Assembly: GCA_017400025.1 (NCBI GenBank) | Contig: JAFQAF010000264.1 | Span: 1-6,876 of the forward strand | Source of the DNA: Oscillospiraceae bacterium | Lineage (GTDB): Bacteria; Bacillota_A; Clostridia; Oscillospirales; Ruminococcaceae | Direction of reading: 5' to 3' | Length of the DNA stretch: 6,876 nt | Shown: piece after piece, positions 1-6,253 of the stretch | Numbering within the stretch: position 1 is the stretch's first letter | How the letters are laid out: each line of letters begins with the position of its first letter | Position numbers and translations under genes: made by a program | Notes under the pieces: model-generated | What the model saw: the letters and a program-made list of their open reading frames with translations, nothing else | What the model was told of the DNA's origin: nothing | Database searches by the model: none

Positions 1-279
1 ATTTTTCAGATGGAAGACTGTATGGTTGCAGACACACCGGGATTTTCTTCAGTTGAACTGGATTATGATAATTTTATTTCCAAAAATGACCTGCAGTATG
101 CCTTTATTGAGTTTGAAGAATATGTAGGCAAGTGCAAGTTCAATGACTGTTCCCATACAAATGAAATAGGCTGTGCTGTAAAGGAAGCCCTTGCAGAAGG
201 CAGAATATCTGAATCCAGATACGAAAGCTATGTCTCATTGTATGAAAGACAGAAGAATATAAAGGACTGGGAATTGTAA
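1..279 (+). CDS. rsgA: Ribosome small-subunit-dependent GTPase A, C-terminal part
   Basis: This is the last 92 residues of RsgA, a circularly permuted GTPase that acts in late maturation of the 30S ribosomal subunit. The frame is open from base 1, so the OB-fold and most of the GTPase domain lie upstream of the window. Visible here is the G3 motif DTPGF (fragment residues 11-15, switch II), followed by the C-terminal zinc finger with the family spacing C-x4-C-x-H-x5-C (Cys45, Cys50, His52, Cys58). The finger reads CKFNDCSH then EIGC, where the family usually has EPGC. A helical tail containing RYESY ends the protein, as expected. Its stop codon abuts the thiN start codon with no gap (TAA then ATG), so the two are almost certainly cotranscribed from a promoter upstream of the window. 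In many Bacillota rpe lies between these two genes; here it does not. Confidence 0.95.
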   Translation: MFQMEDCMVADTPGFSSVELDYDNFISKNDLQYAFIEFEEYVGKCKFNDCSHTNEIGCAVKEALAEGRISESRYESYVSLYERQKNIKDWEL

Positions 280-906
280 ATGAAACGTTGTGTTGTTTTA
301 GGAGCAGTTGAAATAGACTTTCCGATTGAAAAATATATCAGGGAATCGGATTTTGTAATCTGTGCAGACCGAGGCTGGAAACATGCAAAGGCCCACGGCA
401 TAAAGCCGGATATGATAGTGGGGGATTTTGATTCATCTCCACAGCCTGAAGATACAGATGCATCTGTGACTGTGCTTCCGGTGGTAAAAGATGATACAGA
501 CACCTTTCATATAGCCCGCTACATAGTTGAAAACGGATATACAGATGTTCTTCTGGCAGGTGTGATAGGCGGCAAAAGACCGGAACATACCTTTGCCAAT
601 ATACAGACACTGAATTATCTGGCCCACAACAGAATAAATGCCACAGCCCTTACTGCAACAAGCCAGTTTATGGTTATAAATGACGGCAAAATTGTTTTGC
701 CTGATATGCCGGGCAGATTTTTCTCCCTGTTTTCCATGGGGGACAAGGCAGAAGGTGTTTCAATAAAAGGCGCAAAATATACGCTTATGGATTACACTAT
801 GGACAATATTTTCCCTATAGGTGTAAGCAATGAGTTTATAGGAGAAACTGTTGAAATAGAGGTAAAAAAAGGCAGTCTTCTGCTTATTGTTTCTGATAAG
901 GATTAA
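280..906 (+). CDS. thiN: Thiamine diphosphokinase
   Basis: A full-length 208-residue thiamine diphosphokinase, cytoplasmic, which makes thiamine diphosphate from thiamine and ATP. The usual family length is about 200-220 residues. Motifs in order: CADRGW (28-33), PDMIVGDFDS (43-52) with the acidic residues expected to bind magnesium, KDDTDT (70-75), GGKRPEHTFANIQTL (97-111), FSLFSMGD (148-155), and near the C-terminus GVSNEF (181-186) followed by the closing beta strands of the thiamine-binding domain. The 97-103 motif has Glu102 where most relatives have Asp before the conserved His. The start is the ATG immediately after the rsgA stop. A weak AAAGGA ribosome binding site lies inside rsgA (261-266), so translational coupling is likely. 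Codons are AT-leaning and rich in ATA and AGA, unlike the transporter genes downstream, which suggests modest expression. No TPP riboswitch is visible in the window. Confidence 0.93.
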   Translation: MKRCVVLGAVEIDFPIEKYIRESDFVICADRGWKHAKAHGIKPDMIVGDFDSSPQPEDTDASVTVLPVVKDDTDTFHIARYIVENGYTDVLLAGVIGGKRPEHTFANIQTLNYLAHNRINATALTATSQFMVINDGKIVLPDMPGRFFSLFSMGDKAEGVSIKGAKYTLMDYTMDNIFPIGVSNEFIGETVEIEVKKGSLLLIVSDKD

Positions 907-907
907 A

Positions 908-937
908 AAAACAGCTTACCTTAAGGTAAGCTGTTTT
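908..937. terminator. Bidirectional intrinsic terminator between thiN and the convergent small gene
   Basis: A perfect 13-bp stem (908-920 pairing with 925-937) encloses a TTAA loop. It begins just after the thiN stop and has U-rich ends on both strands: T934-T937 on the plus strand, and the A905-A911 run, read as U on the minus strand. The minus-strand gene ends at 940, three bases away. The hairpin therefore serves both convergent genes. Confidence 0.9.
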
Positions 938-939
938 AA

Positions 940-1083
940 TTATTTTTTGCTGTTTTTGGCTTCTTCTTCAAGACGTCTGATTTCTGCACGGTTTTTCCTG
1001 ATTTTGTTAATACAGAATAAAGCTATTACAAGAGGCAGAACCCAGAATGTGGCGGTGCCCAGATTATACAATGCGTCGTTCAT
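940..1083 (-). CDS. Small single-pass membrane protein, 47 residues, unknown function
   Basis: I do not recognise a family. The protein starts MNDALYNLG, has one hydrophobic segment (about residues 11-26, including FWVLPLVIALFCI), then a basic stretch (KIRKNR) and a charged helical tail ending EEEAKNSKK. By the positive-inside rule the tail should be cytoplasmic and the N-terminus outside. A longer reading from 1140 exists, but I chose the ATG at 1083 because GGGAG sits 7 bases upstream of it. The longer form would also run through the promoter. Promoter, ribosome binding site, frame and terminator are all in place on the minus strand, which is strong support for so short a gene. It is not SpoVM, the small protein found near thiN in B. 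subtilis: sequence and orientation both differ. Function is open; a small membrane regulator or an accessory subunit are only possibilities. Confidence 0.62.
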   Translation of the reverse strand: MNDALYNLGTATFWVLPLVIALFCINKIRKNRAEIRRLEEEAKNSKK

Positions 1084-1090
1084 ACAGTAT

Positions 1091-1095
1091 CTCCC
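1091..1095 (-). promoter_or_regulatory. Ribosome binding site deciding the start of the small membrane protein
   Basis: On the minus strand GGGAG lies 7 bases before the ATG at 1083. No comparable site precedes the in-frame start further upstream, so the 47-residue form is preferred. Confidence 0.65.
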
Positions 1096-1112
1096 ATATA
1101 AAATATGTTTAT

Positions 1113-1140
1113 ATTTTATCATAAAATAGCATTTTGACAA
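1113..1140 (-). promoter_or_regulatory. Promoter of the small membrane protein gene
   Basis: Read on the minus strand: TTGTCA (1140-1135), a 16-base spacer, then TAAAAT (1118-1113), with TGA immediately before it forming an extended -10. Transcription should start near 1106, leaving a leader of about 23 bases that contains the GGGAG site. The region is AT-rich, so chance matches are possible, but the placement relative to the gene is right. Confidence 0.55.
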
Positions 1141-1199
1141 TAAATTTTTTTGTAATAAAATTGTTATTTTTAAATATAGGTAAAATCAATAAAAACTTT

Positions 1200-1232
1200 G
1201 CTGTTTTTTATAAAAAATGCATACAAAACAGC
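1200..1232. repeat. AT-rich inverted repeat upstream of the lipoprotein promoter
   Basis: GCTGTTTT (1200-1207) is repeated in inverted form as AAAACAGC (1225-1232). Between and overlapping them lies a 14-bp perfect palindrome of six T, AT, six A (1204-1217). It sits 31 bases or more upstream of the -35 box of the lipoprotein gene and about 60 bases behind the divergent promoter. It could be a regulator binding site or simply AT-rich sequence. I see no coding potential here. Confidence 0.4.
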
Positions 1233-1263
1233 GGAAAACTGTAAATTATGATAAAAAATATTG

Positions 1264-1292
1264 TTGCAAAAAAGCAAGTCTTGATATATAAT
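1264..1292 (+). promoter_or_regulatory. Vegetative promoter of the BMP lipoprotein gene
   Basis: TTGCAA (1264-1269), a 17-base spacer and a perfect TATAAT (1287-1292). The predicted start is near 1299, giving a leader of about 48 bases. A short inverted repeat, TTGC-N6-GCAA (1264-1277), coincides with the -35 box and could be an operator. Confidence 0.8.
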
Positions 1293-1304
1293 TTATTGTG
1301 AAAT

Positions 1305-1319
1305 GGGACAAACAGTCCC
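1305..1319 (+). other. Leader hairpin at the 5' end of the lipoprotein mRNA
   Basis: GGGAC (1305-1309) pairs with GTCCC (1315-1319) around an AAACA loop, with a possible extra G-U closing pair (1304 with 1320). It would lie about six bases from the predicted transcript start and well before the AGGAGG site at 1333-1338. It is not followed by a U-tract, so it is not a terminator. Hairpins in this position commonly protect mRNA from 5'-end decay; that role is inferred. Confidence 0.55.
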
Positions 1320-1346
1320 GCAAAGAAAATTTAGGAGGAATATCCA

Positions 1347-2417
1347 ATGAAAAAATTACTTGCACTGGTTCTCGCTGGCGTAATGGCTTTCTCACTGGTA
1401 GCTTGCGGTGGCGGCGAAACAGGTGGTGAAGCAACAGACGGCGAAGAAAAACTCGATGTTATTCTCGTTTGCTCACAGCTTGGTGACAAGTCCTTCAACG
1501 ACTCTGCAGATGCTGGTCTGAAAGAACTCGCAGCTGAAGGCCTCATCAACTACAAAGCTCTCGAATTTGGTAACGACAACTCCAAAGTTAACATCACTCT
1601 GGAAGAAGTTGCTCCAGAATACGACATCGTTATCTGTAACAACCTTGGTTACGGCATGGCTACAGCTTGGCTGAGAGAAAATGCTGCAACATACGCAGAT
1701 ACAATGTTCTTCATCTACGACGAACCAGTTGACATGGTTCTTGACACACCAAACGTACAGATGATCGGCTACAAAGCTAACGAATCTGACTTCCTTGCTG
1801 GTGCTCTTGCTGCTATGATTTCCGAAACAGGCGTTATCGGTTTCGTAGGCGGTATGGAATCTCCAGTTATCCACGACTTCCTCGTTGGTTACGTTGAAGG
1901 TGCAAGATACGTTAACCCAGAAATCGAAGTTAACGTTTCCTACATCGGTTCTTACACAGATGCTGCTAAAGGTAAAGACCTTGGTAAAACAGCTATCGAC
2001 GCTGGCGCAGACGTTCTGCACCAGGTTGCAGGTTCTGCTGGTAACGGCTACCTCGAAGCTGCTATGGAAGCTGGCAAATACGGTATCGGTGTTGACTCCG
2101 ACCAGTACGAAGTTTTCAAAACAGAAAAACCTGACCTTGCTAACTCCATCGTTACATCTTCTCTGAAAAACGTTGGTCTGTCCCTGCAGGTTCTCATCCG
2201 TGAAGTTATCGACGGCACATACGAATGGTCACAGATCAGATGGTTCGGTATTCCAGAAGGTTGTGCAGGTATCGCTGAAAACGAAAACTACCTGAAACTC
2301 GTTTCTGCAGAAGATCAGGCAGAACTCCAGGCAATCAAAGAAAAAGTTGCTAACGGCGAAATCACAGTTTCCACAGCTTACGGCATGGATGCTGAAACAC
2401 TGAAAACATATCACTAA
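1347..2417 (+). CDS. bmpA: BMP/PnrA-family nucleoside-binding lipoprotein of the ABC importer
   Basis: A 356-residue extracytoplasmic substrate-binding lipoprotein. It has a signal peptide with lipobox LVAC (17-20), so Cys20 should be lipidated and hold the protein on the outer face of the membrane. A flexible Gly/Glu-rich tether (21-34) follows, then the two-lobed BMP domain. Family motifs: LGDKSFND (45-52), NESDFLAGALAAM (145-157), IGFVGGMESPVIHDF (164-178), DVLHQVAGSAGNGYLEAAMEAG (222-243), GIGVDSDQ (246-253) and IVTSSLKNVG (268-277). In PnrA-type proteins the DKSFN and GVDSDQ aspartates help hold a purine nucleoside. The counterparts are B. subtilis NupN and Lactococcus BmpA, so guanosine, inosine or adenosine are the likely ligands. 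Riboflavin-binding relatives (Treponema RfuA) show that the ligand cannot be fixed from the fold alone. The start is supported by AGGAGG 8 bases upstream. Codon use is strongly biased to AAC, TTC, ATC, TAC, GAA and CCA, a sign of high expression. Confidence 0.93.
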   Translation: MKKLLALVLAGVMAFSLVACGGGETGGEATDGEEKLDVILVCSQLGDKSFNDSADAGLKELAAEGLINYKALEFGNDNSKVNITLEEVAPEYDIVICNNLGYGMATAWLRENAATYADTMFFIYDEPVDMVLDTPNVQMIGYKANESDFLAGALAAMISETGVIGFVGGMESPVIHDFLVGYVEGARYVNPEIEVNVSYIGSYTDAAKGKDLGKTAIDAGADVLHQVAGSAGNGYLEAAMEAGKYGIGVDSDQYEVFKTEKPDLANSIVTSSLKNVGLSLQVLIREVIDGTYEWSQIRWFGIPEGCAGIAENENYLKLVSAEDQAELQAIKEKVANGEITVSTAYGMDAETLKTYH

Positions 2418-2480
2418 TATGATATGAGCATTGCACACATTTTTAAAAACAGATGAGTGTAATTAAAATAACCAAAAATA

Positions 2481-2512
2481 AGGCAATACTCTATGAGTAT
2501 TGCCTATTTTTT
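2481..2512 (+). terminator. Intrinsic terminator after the lipoprotein gene
   Basis: An 11-bp perfect stem (2481-2491 with 2495-2505) has a three-base TAT loop, and is followed by A then six T (2507-2512). It separates the lipoprotein message from the ATPase/permease genes. The very short loop may let some transcripts read through. Confidence 0.85.
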
Positions 2513-2532
2513 GGATAAAATGCAAGTTTTTG

Positions 2533-2561
2533 TTTACATTTTGTTAATTTTTTAGTACAAT
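2533..2561 (+). promoter_or_regulatory. Promoter of the ATPase/permease genes
   Basis: TTTACA (2533-2538), a 17-base spacer and TACAAT (2556-2561) predict a start near 2568, about 29 bases before the ATPase ATG. Each box has one mismatch to the vegetative consensus. Coming directly after a terminator, this gives the membrane-complex genes their own transcription start. Confidence 0.7.
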
Positions 2562-2584
2562 ATATATGAATTTTAATACTTAGT

Positions 2585-2591
2585 GAGGTGA
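2585..2591 (+). promoter_or_regulatory. Ribosome binding site deciding the ATPase start
   Basis: GAGGTGA (2585-2591) is fully complementary to the 16S rRNA tail and lies 5 bases before the ATG at 2597. The in-frame GTG at 2588 falls inside this site, so it is unlikely to be the start codon. Confidence 0.8.
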
Positions 2592-2596
2592 GGAAT

Positions 2597-4150
2597 ATGC
2601 CAGAAGAAATTTTGCTTATGGATAAGATAACAAAAGTTTACCCAAACGGCTTTGTTGCAAACAAAGATGTTACTTTTTCCATCAATAAAGGCGAAATTCA
2701 TGCGCTGATGGGTGAAAACGGCGCAGGCAAATCTACATTGATGAAAATCCTCTTCGGTATTGAGCCTTTCGAAGAAGGCAGAATCGTACTGAAAGGTAAA
2801 GAAGTTAGGTTCAATGGTCCTCTCGATGCTATCGCAAACGGTGTAGGTATGGTACATCAGCACTTTATGCTTGTACCTTCCCTTACAGTTGCTGAAAACG
2901 TAGTATTGGGCATGGAACCTAAAAAGGGTGGCATGTTTGACTTTGAAGAAGCTGTACGTATTACTGAAGAAGCATGTAATAAATACAACCTCAAAGTTGA
3001 TGCACGTGCAAAAGTTGAAGACCTGCCTGTTGGTAACAAACAGAAGGTTGAAATTGTAAAAGCTCTTGTTCGTGGTGCTGAAATTCTGATTCTTGACGAA
3101 CCTACAGCTGTTCTTACACCACAGGAAACAGCTGAACTTTTCGTTGAACTCAAGCACCTGAAAGAACAGGGTCATACTATTGTTTTCATTAGCCATAAGC
3201 TTCATGAAATCAAAGAACTTTGTGACAGAATCACTATCCTCCGTCTTGGTAAATCCGTTGGTAAAGCAAATGTTGCTGATGTTACAGAACAGGATATTTC
3301 CAGAATGATGGTAGGCCGTGATGTTGTTCTTAAAGTTGAAAAAACTCCTGCAAATCCACAGGAAACAGTACTGAAAGTACGTGATCTTAAAATTGTTGCA
3401 GACACAGGTAAACCTATCGTAAACGATATTTCCTTCTCTGTTCGCAGAGGTGAAATTCTTGGTATGGCCGGTGTTGAAGGCAATGGTCAGACACAGATTT
3501 CAGAAGCTATCACAGGCTTGCTGGGCTATCAGCACGGCACAATCTCTGTAAACGGTGTTGACCTTAAAGGTAAAACAATCCGTCAGATCCGTGAACTGGG
3601 TGTTTCTCATGTTTCCGAAGACCGTAATACATACGGTGCTGCTCTTGCAGCAAGCGTTAAAGACAATATCCTGTCTGACAGATATTACAAGAAAGAATAC
3701 AACAACGGTATTATGATGAATGATAAGGTAATCAACGAAATGACAGATAACCTTATCAAAGAATTCCTTATCAAATGTGACGACAGAGATGACCAGGTAA
3801 AAATGCTTTCCGGCGGTAACGTACAGAAAGTTGTTGTTGCCCGTGAATTCTCCAACAAACCTGAACTGGTTATTGCTAACCAGCCAACCCGTGGTATCGA
3901 CGTAGGCGCTACAGAATTTATCCGTAAACGTCTTGTTGAACTCCGTGACGAAGGCACAGCTGTTCTGCTGATTTCTGCTGACCTTAACGAAGTTCTGGAA
4001 CTTTCTGACAGCCTTATCGTTATGAACGAAGGCAAAATCGCCGCATATCTGGAAGATGCTTCCGTAATCACAGATATGATTCTCGGTGAATACATGCTGG
4101 GTGTAAGAACTCAGACTCCGGAAGAGATTGCGAGGGTAGCATATGACTAG
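2597..4150 (+). CDS. nupO: Nucleoside ABC importer, double ATP-binding subunit
   Basis: A 517-residue cytoplasmic ATPase with two fused nucleotide-binding domains, the arrangement used by the sugar/nucleoside group of ABC importers (as in RbsA and NupO). Domain 1 is complete: Walker A GENGAGKST (39-47), Q-loop VHQHF (86-90), a signature region reading LPVGNKQ (143-149), Walker B ILILDEPTA (163-171) and the H-loop FISHK (197-201). Domain 2 has GVEGNGQTQ (292-300) in place of Walker A, with Gln298 where the lysine would be. It also has SEDR (340-343), a canonical LSGGN (404-408), NQPTRGID (428-435) in place of LDEPT, and ISADLNE without the H-loop histidine. Such decay of the second ATP site is usual in this family, so it does not mean the gene is broken. 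The start is ATG 2597, chosen on the ribosome binding site. The end overlaps the next gene by 8 bases. Confidence 0.93.
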   Translation: MPEEILLMDKITKVYPNGFVANKDVTFSINKGEIHALMGENGAGKSTLMKILFGIEPFEEGRIVLKGKEVRFNGPLDAIANGVGMVHQHFMLVPSLTVAENVVLGMEPKKGGMFDFEEAVRITEEACNKYNLKVDARAKVEDLPVGNKQKVEIVKALVRGAEILILDEPTAVLTPQETAELFVELKHLKEQGHTIVFISHKLHEIKELCDRITILRLGKSVGKANVADVTEQDISRMMVGRDVVLKVEKTPANPQETVLKVRDLKIVADTGKPIVNDISFSVRRGEILGMAGVEGNGQTQISEAITGLLGYQHGTISVNGVDLKGKTIRQIRELGVSHVSEDRNTYGAALAASVKDNILSDRYYKKEYNNGIMMNDKVINEMTDNLIKEFLIKCDDRDDQVKMLSGGNVQKVVVAREFSNKPELVIANQPTRGIDVGATEFIRKRLVELRDEGTAVLLISADLNEVLELSDSLIVMNEGKIAAYLEDASVITDMILGEYMLGVRTQTPEEIARVAYD

Positions 4151-5225
4151 TAAACAAATAGAAAGACGTTTTGAAATTTTTAAAACATTTGTTGCAGTAG
4201 CTCTTGCTCTCGGTCTTGCACTTGTTGTTATTTCATTCGTTTCAGAATCTCCTGCAGAAGCTATTCTGGCTTTTGTTACAGGTCCTTTCCAGAGAGCTAC
4301 ACGTATCAGTAACATTATCGAAGTTATGACTCCGCTTCTGTTTACAGGTACAGCTATCTGTATTATGTATCAGGCAAACCAGTTCTCCATGATTGGTGAA
4401 GGTGCTTTCCTTATCGGCGCAAACCTTGCTACTTGGTTTGCAGTTACACATGAAAGCTGGGCAGGTCTGCCACTGATTGCAGTTTGCTTTATCGTTGCCA
4501 TTGTTGCCGGTGTTGTTGTTGCTATCGTACCAGCAGTACTCAAGGTAAAATTCAGAGCAAACGAAGTTGTTTCATCCATTATGATGAACTATGTTATCCT
4601 GAAGATTTCTGACTACATCTTCTACTACATCCTCAGAGACGTAGCAAGTGGTCAGCAGGCTTCTTTCCCAATTCCAAAACAGGGCAAACTCCTTAAAATG
4701 TTCGGCCTGCGTATGCACGTTGGTGTTATAGTTGGTCTTATAGTTTGTGTGGCTGCATATATCTTTATCTACAGAACAAAATGGGGCTATCAGGTACGTA
4801 TGACCGGTGCAAATATGAACTTTGCAAAATACTCCGGTATCTCTGTAATGGGCGTTGCACTTTCAACACAGCTCATCGGCGGCGGTATCGCTGGTCTTGG
4901 CGGCGCTGTTGAAATCCTTGGCCGTTACGACAGATTCCTGTGGTTCGGTACACAGCCTGGTTTCGGTTTTGACGGCGTTCTTGTTGGTGTTCTTGCAAAG
5001 AACAACCCACTGCTTGTTCCTGTTGCAGCATTCCTGCTGGCATATATGAGAACAGGTGCTGACGTTATGAACCGTGTTTCCGATGTTCCGGTTGAATTCG
5101 TTGACGTTGTACAGGGCCTTATCATCCTGTTTGTTGCAGCTGAAATGTTCATGGCTAAATACAGACATAAACTCATCGTTAACAACGCTAAAAAACAACT
5201 TGAAGCAAAGGAGGCAGCTGAATAA
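4143..5225 (+). CDS. nupP: Nucleoside ABC importer, membrane subunit 1
   Basis: A 360-residue integral membrane protein of the branched-chain amino acid/ribose-type permease family, forming half of the translocation channel. Hydrophobic segments are visible at roughly 13-33, 60-78, 83-102, 107-133, 143-165, 192-213, 238-265, 282-305 and 320-340; the exact number cannot be settled by eye. A cytoplasmic-loop motif reading FRANEVVSSIMMNYV (about 137-151) is characteristic of this subunit and should contact the ATPase. The C-terminal tail is hydrophilic and charged (LEAKEAAE). The ATG overlaps the end of the ATPase gene by 8 bases, with GAGGG (4132-4136) 6 bases upstream, so translation is probably coupled. 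Assignment to the NupP rather than the NupQ position rests on gene order, length and the NEVV motif. Nucleoside specificity is inferred from the associated lipoprotein. Confidence 0.9.
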   Translation: MTSKQIERRFEIFKTFVAVALALGLALVVISFVSESPAEAILAFVTGPFQRATRISNIIEVMTPLLFTGTAICIMYQANQFSMIGEGAFLIGANLATWFAVTHESWAGLPLIAVCFIVAIVAGVVVAIVPAVLKVKFRANEVVSSIMMNYVILKISDYIFYYILRDVASGQQASFPIPKQGKLLKMFGLRMHVGVIVGLIVCVAAYIFIYRTKWGYQVRMTGANMNFAKYSGISVMGVALSTQLIGGGIAGLGGAVEILGRYDRFLWFGTQPGFGFDGVLVGVLAKNNPLLVPVAAFLLAYMRTGADVMNRVSDVPVEFVDVVQGLIILFVAAEMFMAKYRHKLIVNNAKKQLEAKEAAE

Positions 5226-6238
5226 TGGAATTTTTGTCAAGTCTTTTTGAATTGATTTTTACACCTGCTTTTGCAGCTTCAGTTCTTCGTATCACTACAC
5301 CTATTCTTTTTGCAGCCCTTGGCGGTATTATGGCAAGAAGATGTGGTATTTTGAACCTGGCTCTTGAAGGTACAATGCTTACAGCAGCTCTCTTTGCTGT
5401 TATCGGTTCTGCCCTGACAAAAAGAGCAGTTCTGGGCGGTGTTTCAGCAGCTCTTGCTGATCCTGCTCTTGTATCCAAAGCAAACTTTGCTGGTATTGTT
5501 GCAGGCTTTGTTGTCGGCACACTTGCCGGTATAATGATGGCGCTCTTCCTGGCATATATGGCTGTTGGCCTTAAAGCTGACGCATATCTGGCCGGTCTTG
5601 CTATCAACACAATGACAACTGGTGGTACAGTATTTATTCTGTATATGGTTGCTGGCGATAAAGGTATTTCTTCATCTCTTGACTCTGGTTCAATGCCGTT
5701 TATTGACCTTCCGATCATCAAAGATATTCCAGTTCTGGGTGAAATTTTCTCCGGTCAGAATATCATGACATATTTCTCATGGATTTGTGTAGCTCTTGTT
5801 TACTTCATCCTGTTCAAGACAGCTACAGGCCTCAGAATCAGAGCTGTTGGTGAAACACCATCTGCTGCTGAATCTGTTGGTGTAAACGTTAAGAAAGTTC
5901 AGTACATTGCTATGGCTCTGTCCGGCCTGTTCTGTGGCTTCGGTGGCGTTTCACTGTCCATGTCCTATGTTCAGTTCTTCTCCCGCGGCATGACAGCAGG
6001 TAAAGGCTTTATCGGTATGTCCGCTATGAACCTTGGTAATGCTTCTCCGGTTGGTACAGCAGTTGCTGCTTTCCTCTTCGGCTTCTTTGATGCTATGGCA
6101 AACGTTATGCAGTCTATGTCCATTCCGGTACAGTTCGTACAGGCTATTCCTTACGTTGCTACTCTGGTTGGTCTGGTTGTATTTGCTATCCAGTCTGATA
6201 ACAAAGTTAAGAAACTCAAAGCAAAACAGGGTAAATAA
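5225..6238 (+). CDS. nupQ: Nucleoside ABC importer, membrane subunit 2
   Basis: A 337-residue integral membrane protein, the partner of the preceding permease and the second half of the channel. The family hallmark RRCGILNLALEGTML (38-52) lies after the first hydrophobic segments. Next comes the ATPase-contacting region TGLRIRAVGETPSAAESVG (201-219), then SGLFCGFGG (233-241) and AGKGFIGMSA (258-267). The protein ends in a short basic tail (KKLKAKQGK). Between the second and third membrane regions there is an Ala-rich stretch (about 62-87) that looks longer than the usual loop in this subunit. Start and stop are joined as TAATG with the upstream gene (1-base overlap), and AAGGAGG (5208-5214) lies 10 bases before the ATG. 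This is the last gene of the transporter unit. Confidence 0.91.
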   Translation: MEFLSSLFELIFTPAFAASVLRITTPILFAALGGIMARRCGILNLALEGTMLTAALFAVIGSALTKRAVLGGVSAALADPALVSKANFAGIVAGFVVGTLAGIMMALFLAYMAVGLKADAYLAGLAINTMTTGGTVFILYMVAGDKGISSSLDSGSMPFIDLPIIKDIPVLGEIFSGQNIMTYFSWICVALVYFILFKTATGLRIRAVGETPSAAESVGVNVKKVQYIAMALSGLFCGFGGVSLSMSYVQFFSRGMTAGKGFIGMSAMNLGNASPVGTAVAAFLFGFFDAMANVMQSMSIPVQFVQAIPYVATLVGLVVFAIQSDNKVKKLKAKQGK

Positions 6239-6253
6239 TCTATTCTGTATAAC

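Noticed and set aside
940..1083. Possible SpoVM, because this small coat-assembly protein lies beside thiN in B. subtilis
   Set aside because: The 47-residue product is longer, lies on the opposite strand, and shares none of SpoVM's sequence.
1141..1346. A purine, guanine or TPP riboswitch in the lipoprotein leader
   Set aside because: The leader after the promoter is only about 48 bases, with one 5-bp hairpin and none of the conserved riboswitch cores; the upstream part is not transcribed toward bmpA.
2588..2596. GTG start giving a 520-residue ATPase
   Set aside because: The GTG lies inside the GAGGTGA ribosome binding site; the ATG at 2597 has correct spacing from that site.
3464..3900. 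Loss of the Walker lysine and the DEP motif in the second ATPase domain as a sign of a broken gene
   Set aside because: This asymmetry is usual in the fused-ATPase importer family, and the frame is intact from start to stop.
2857..4315. Long minus-strand open frames opposite the ATPase and permease genes
   Set aside because: They lack ribosome binding sites and recognisable domains, and they mirror the biased codon use of the real plus-strand genes.
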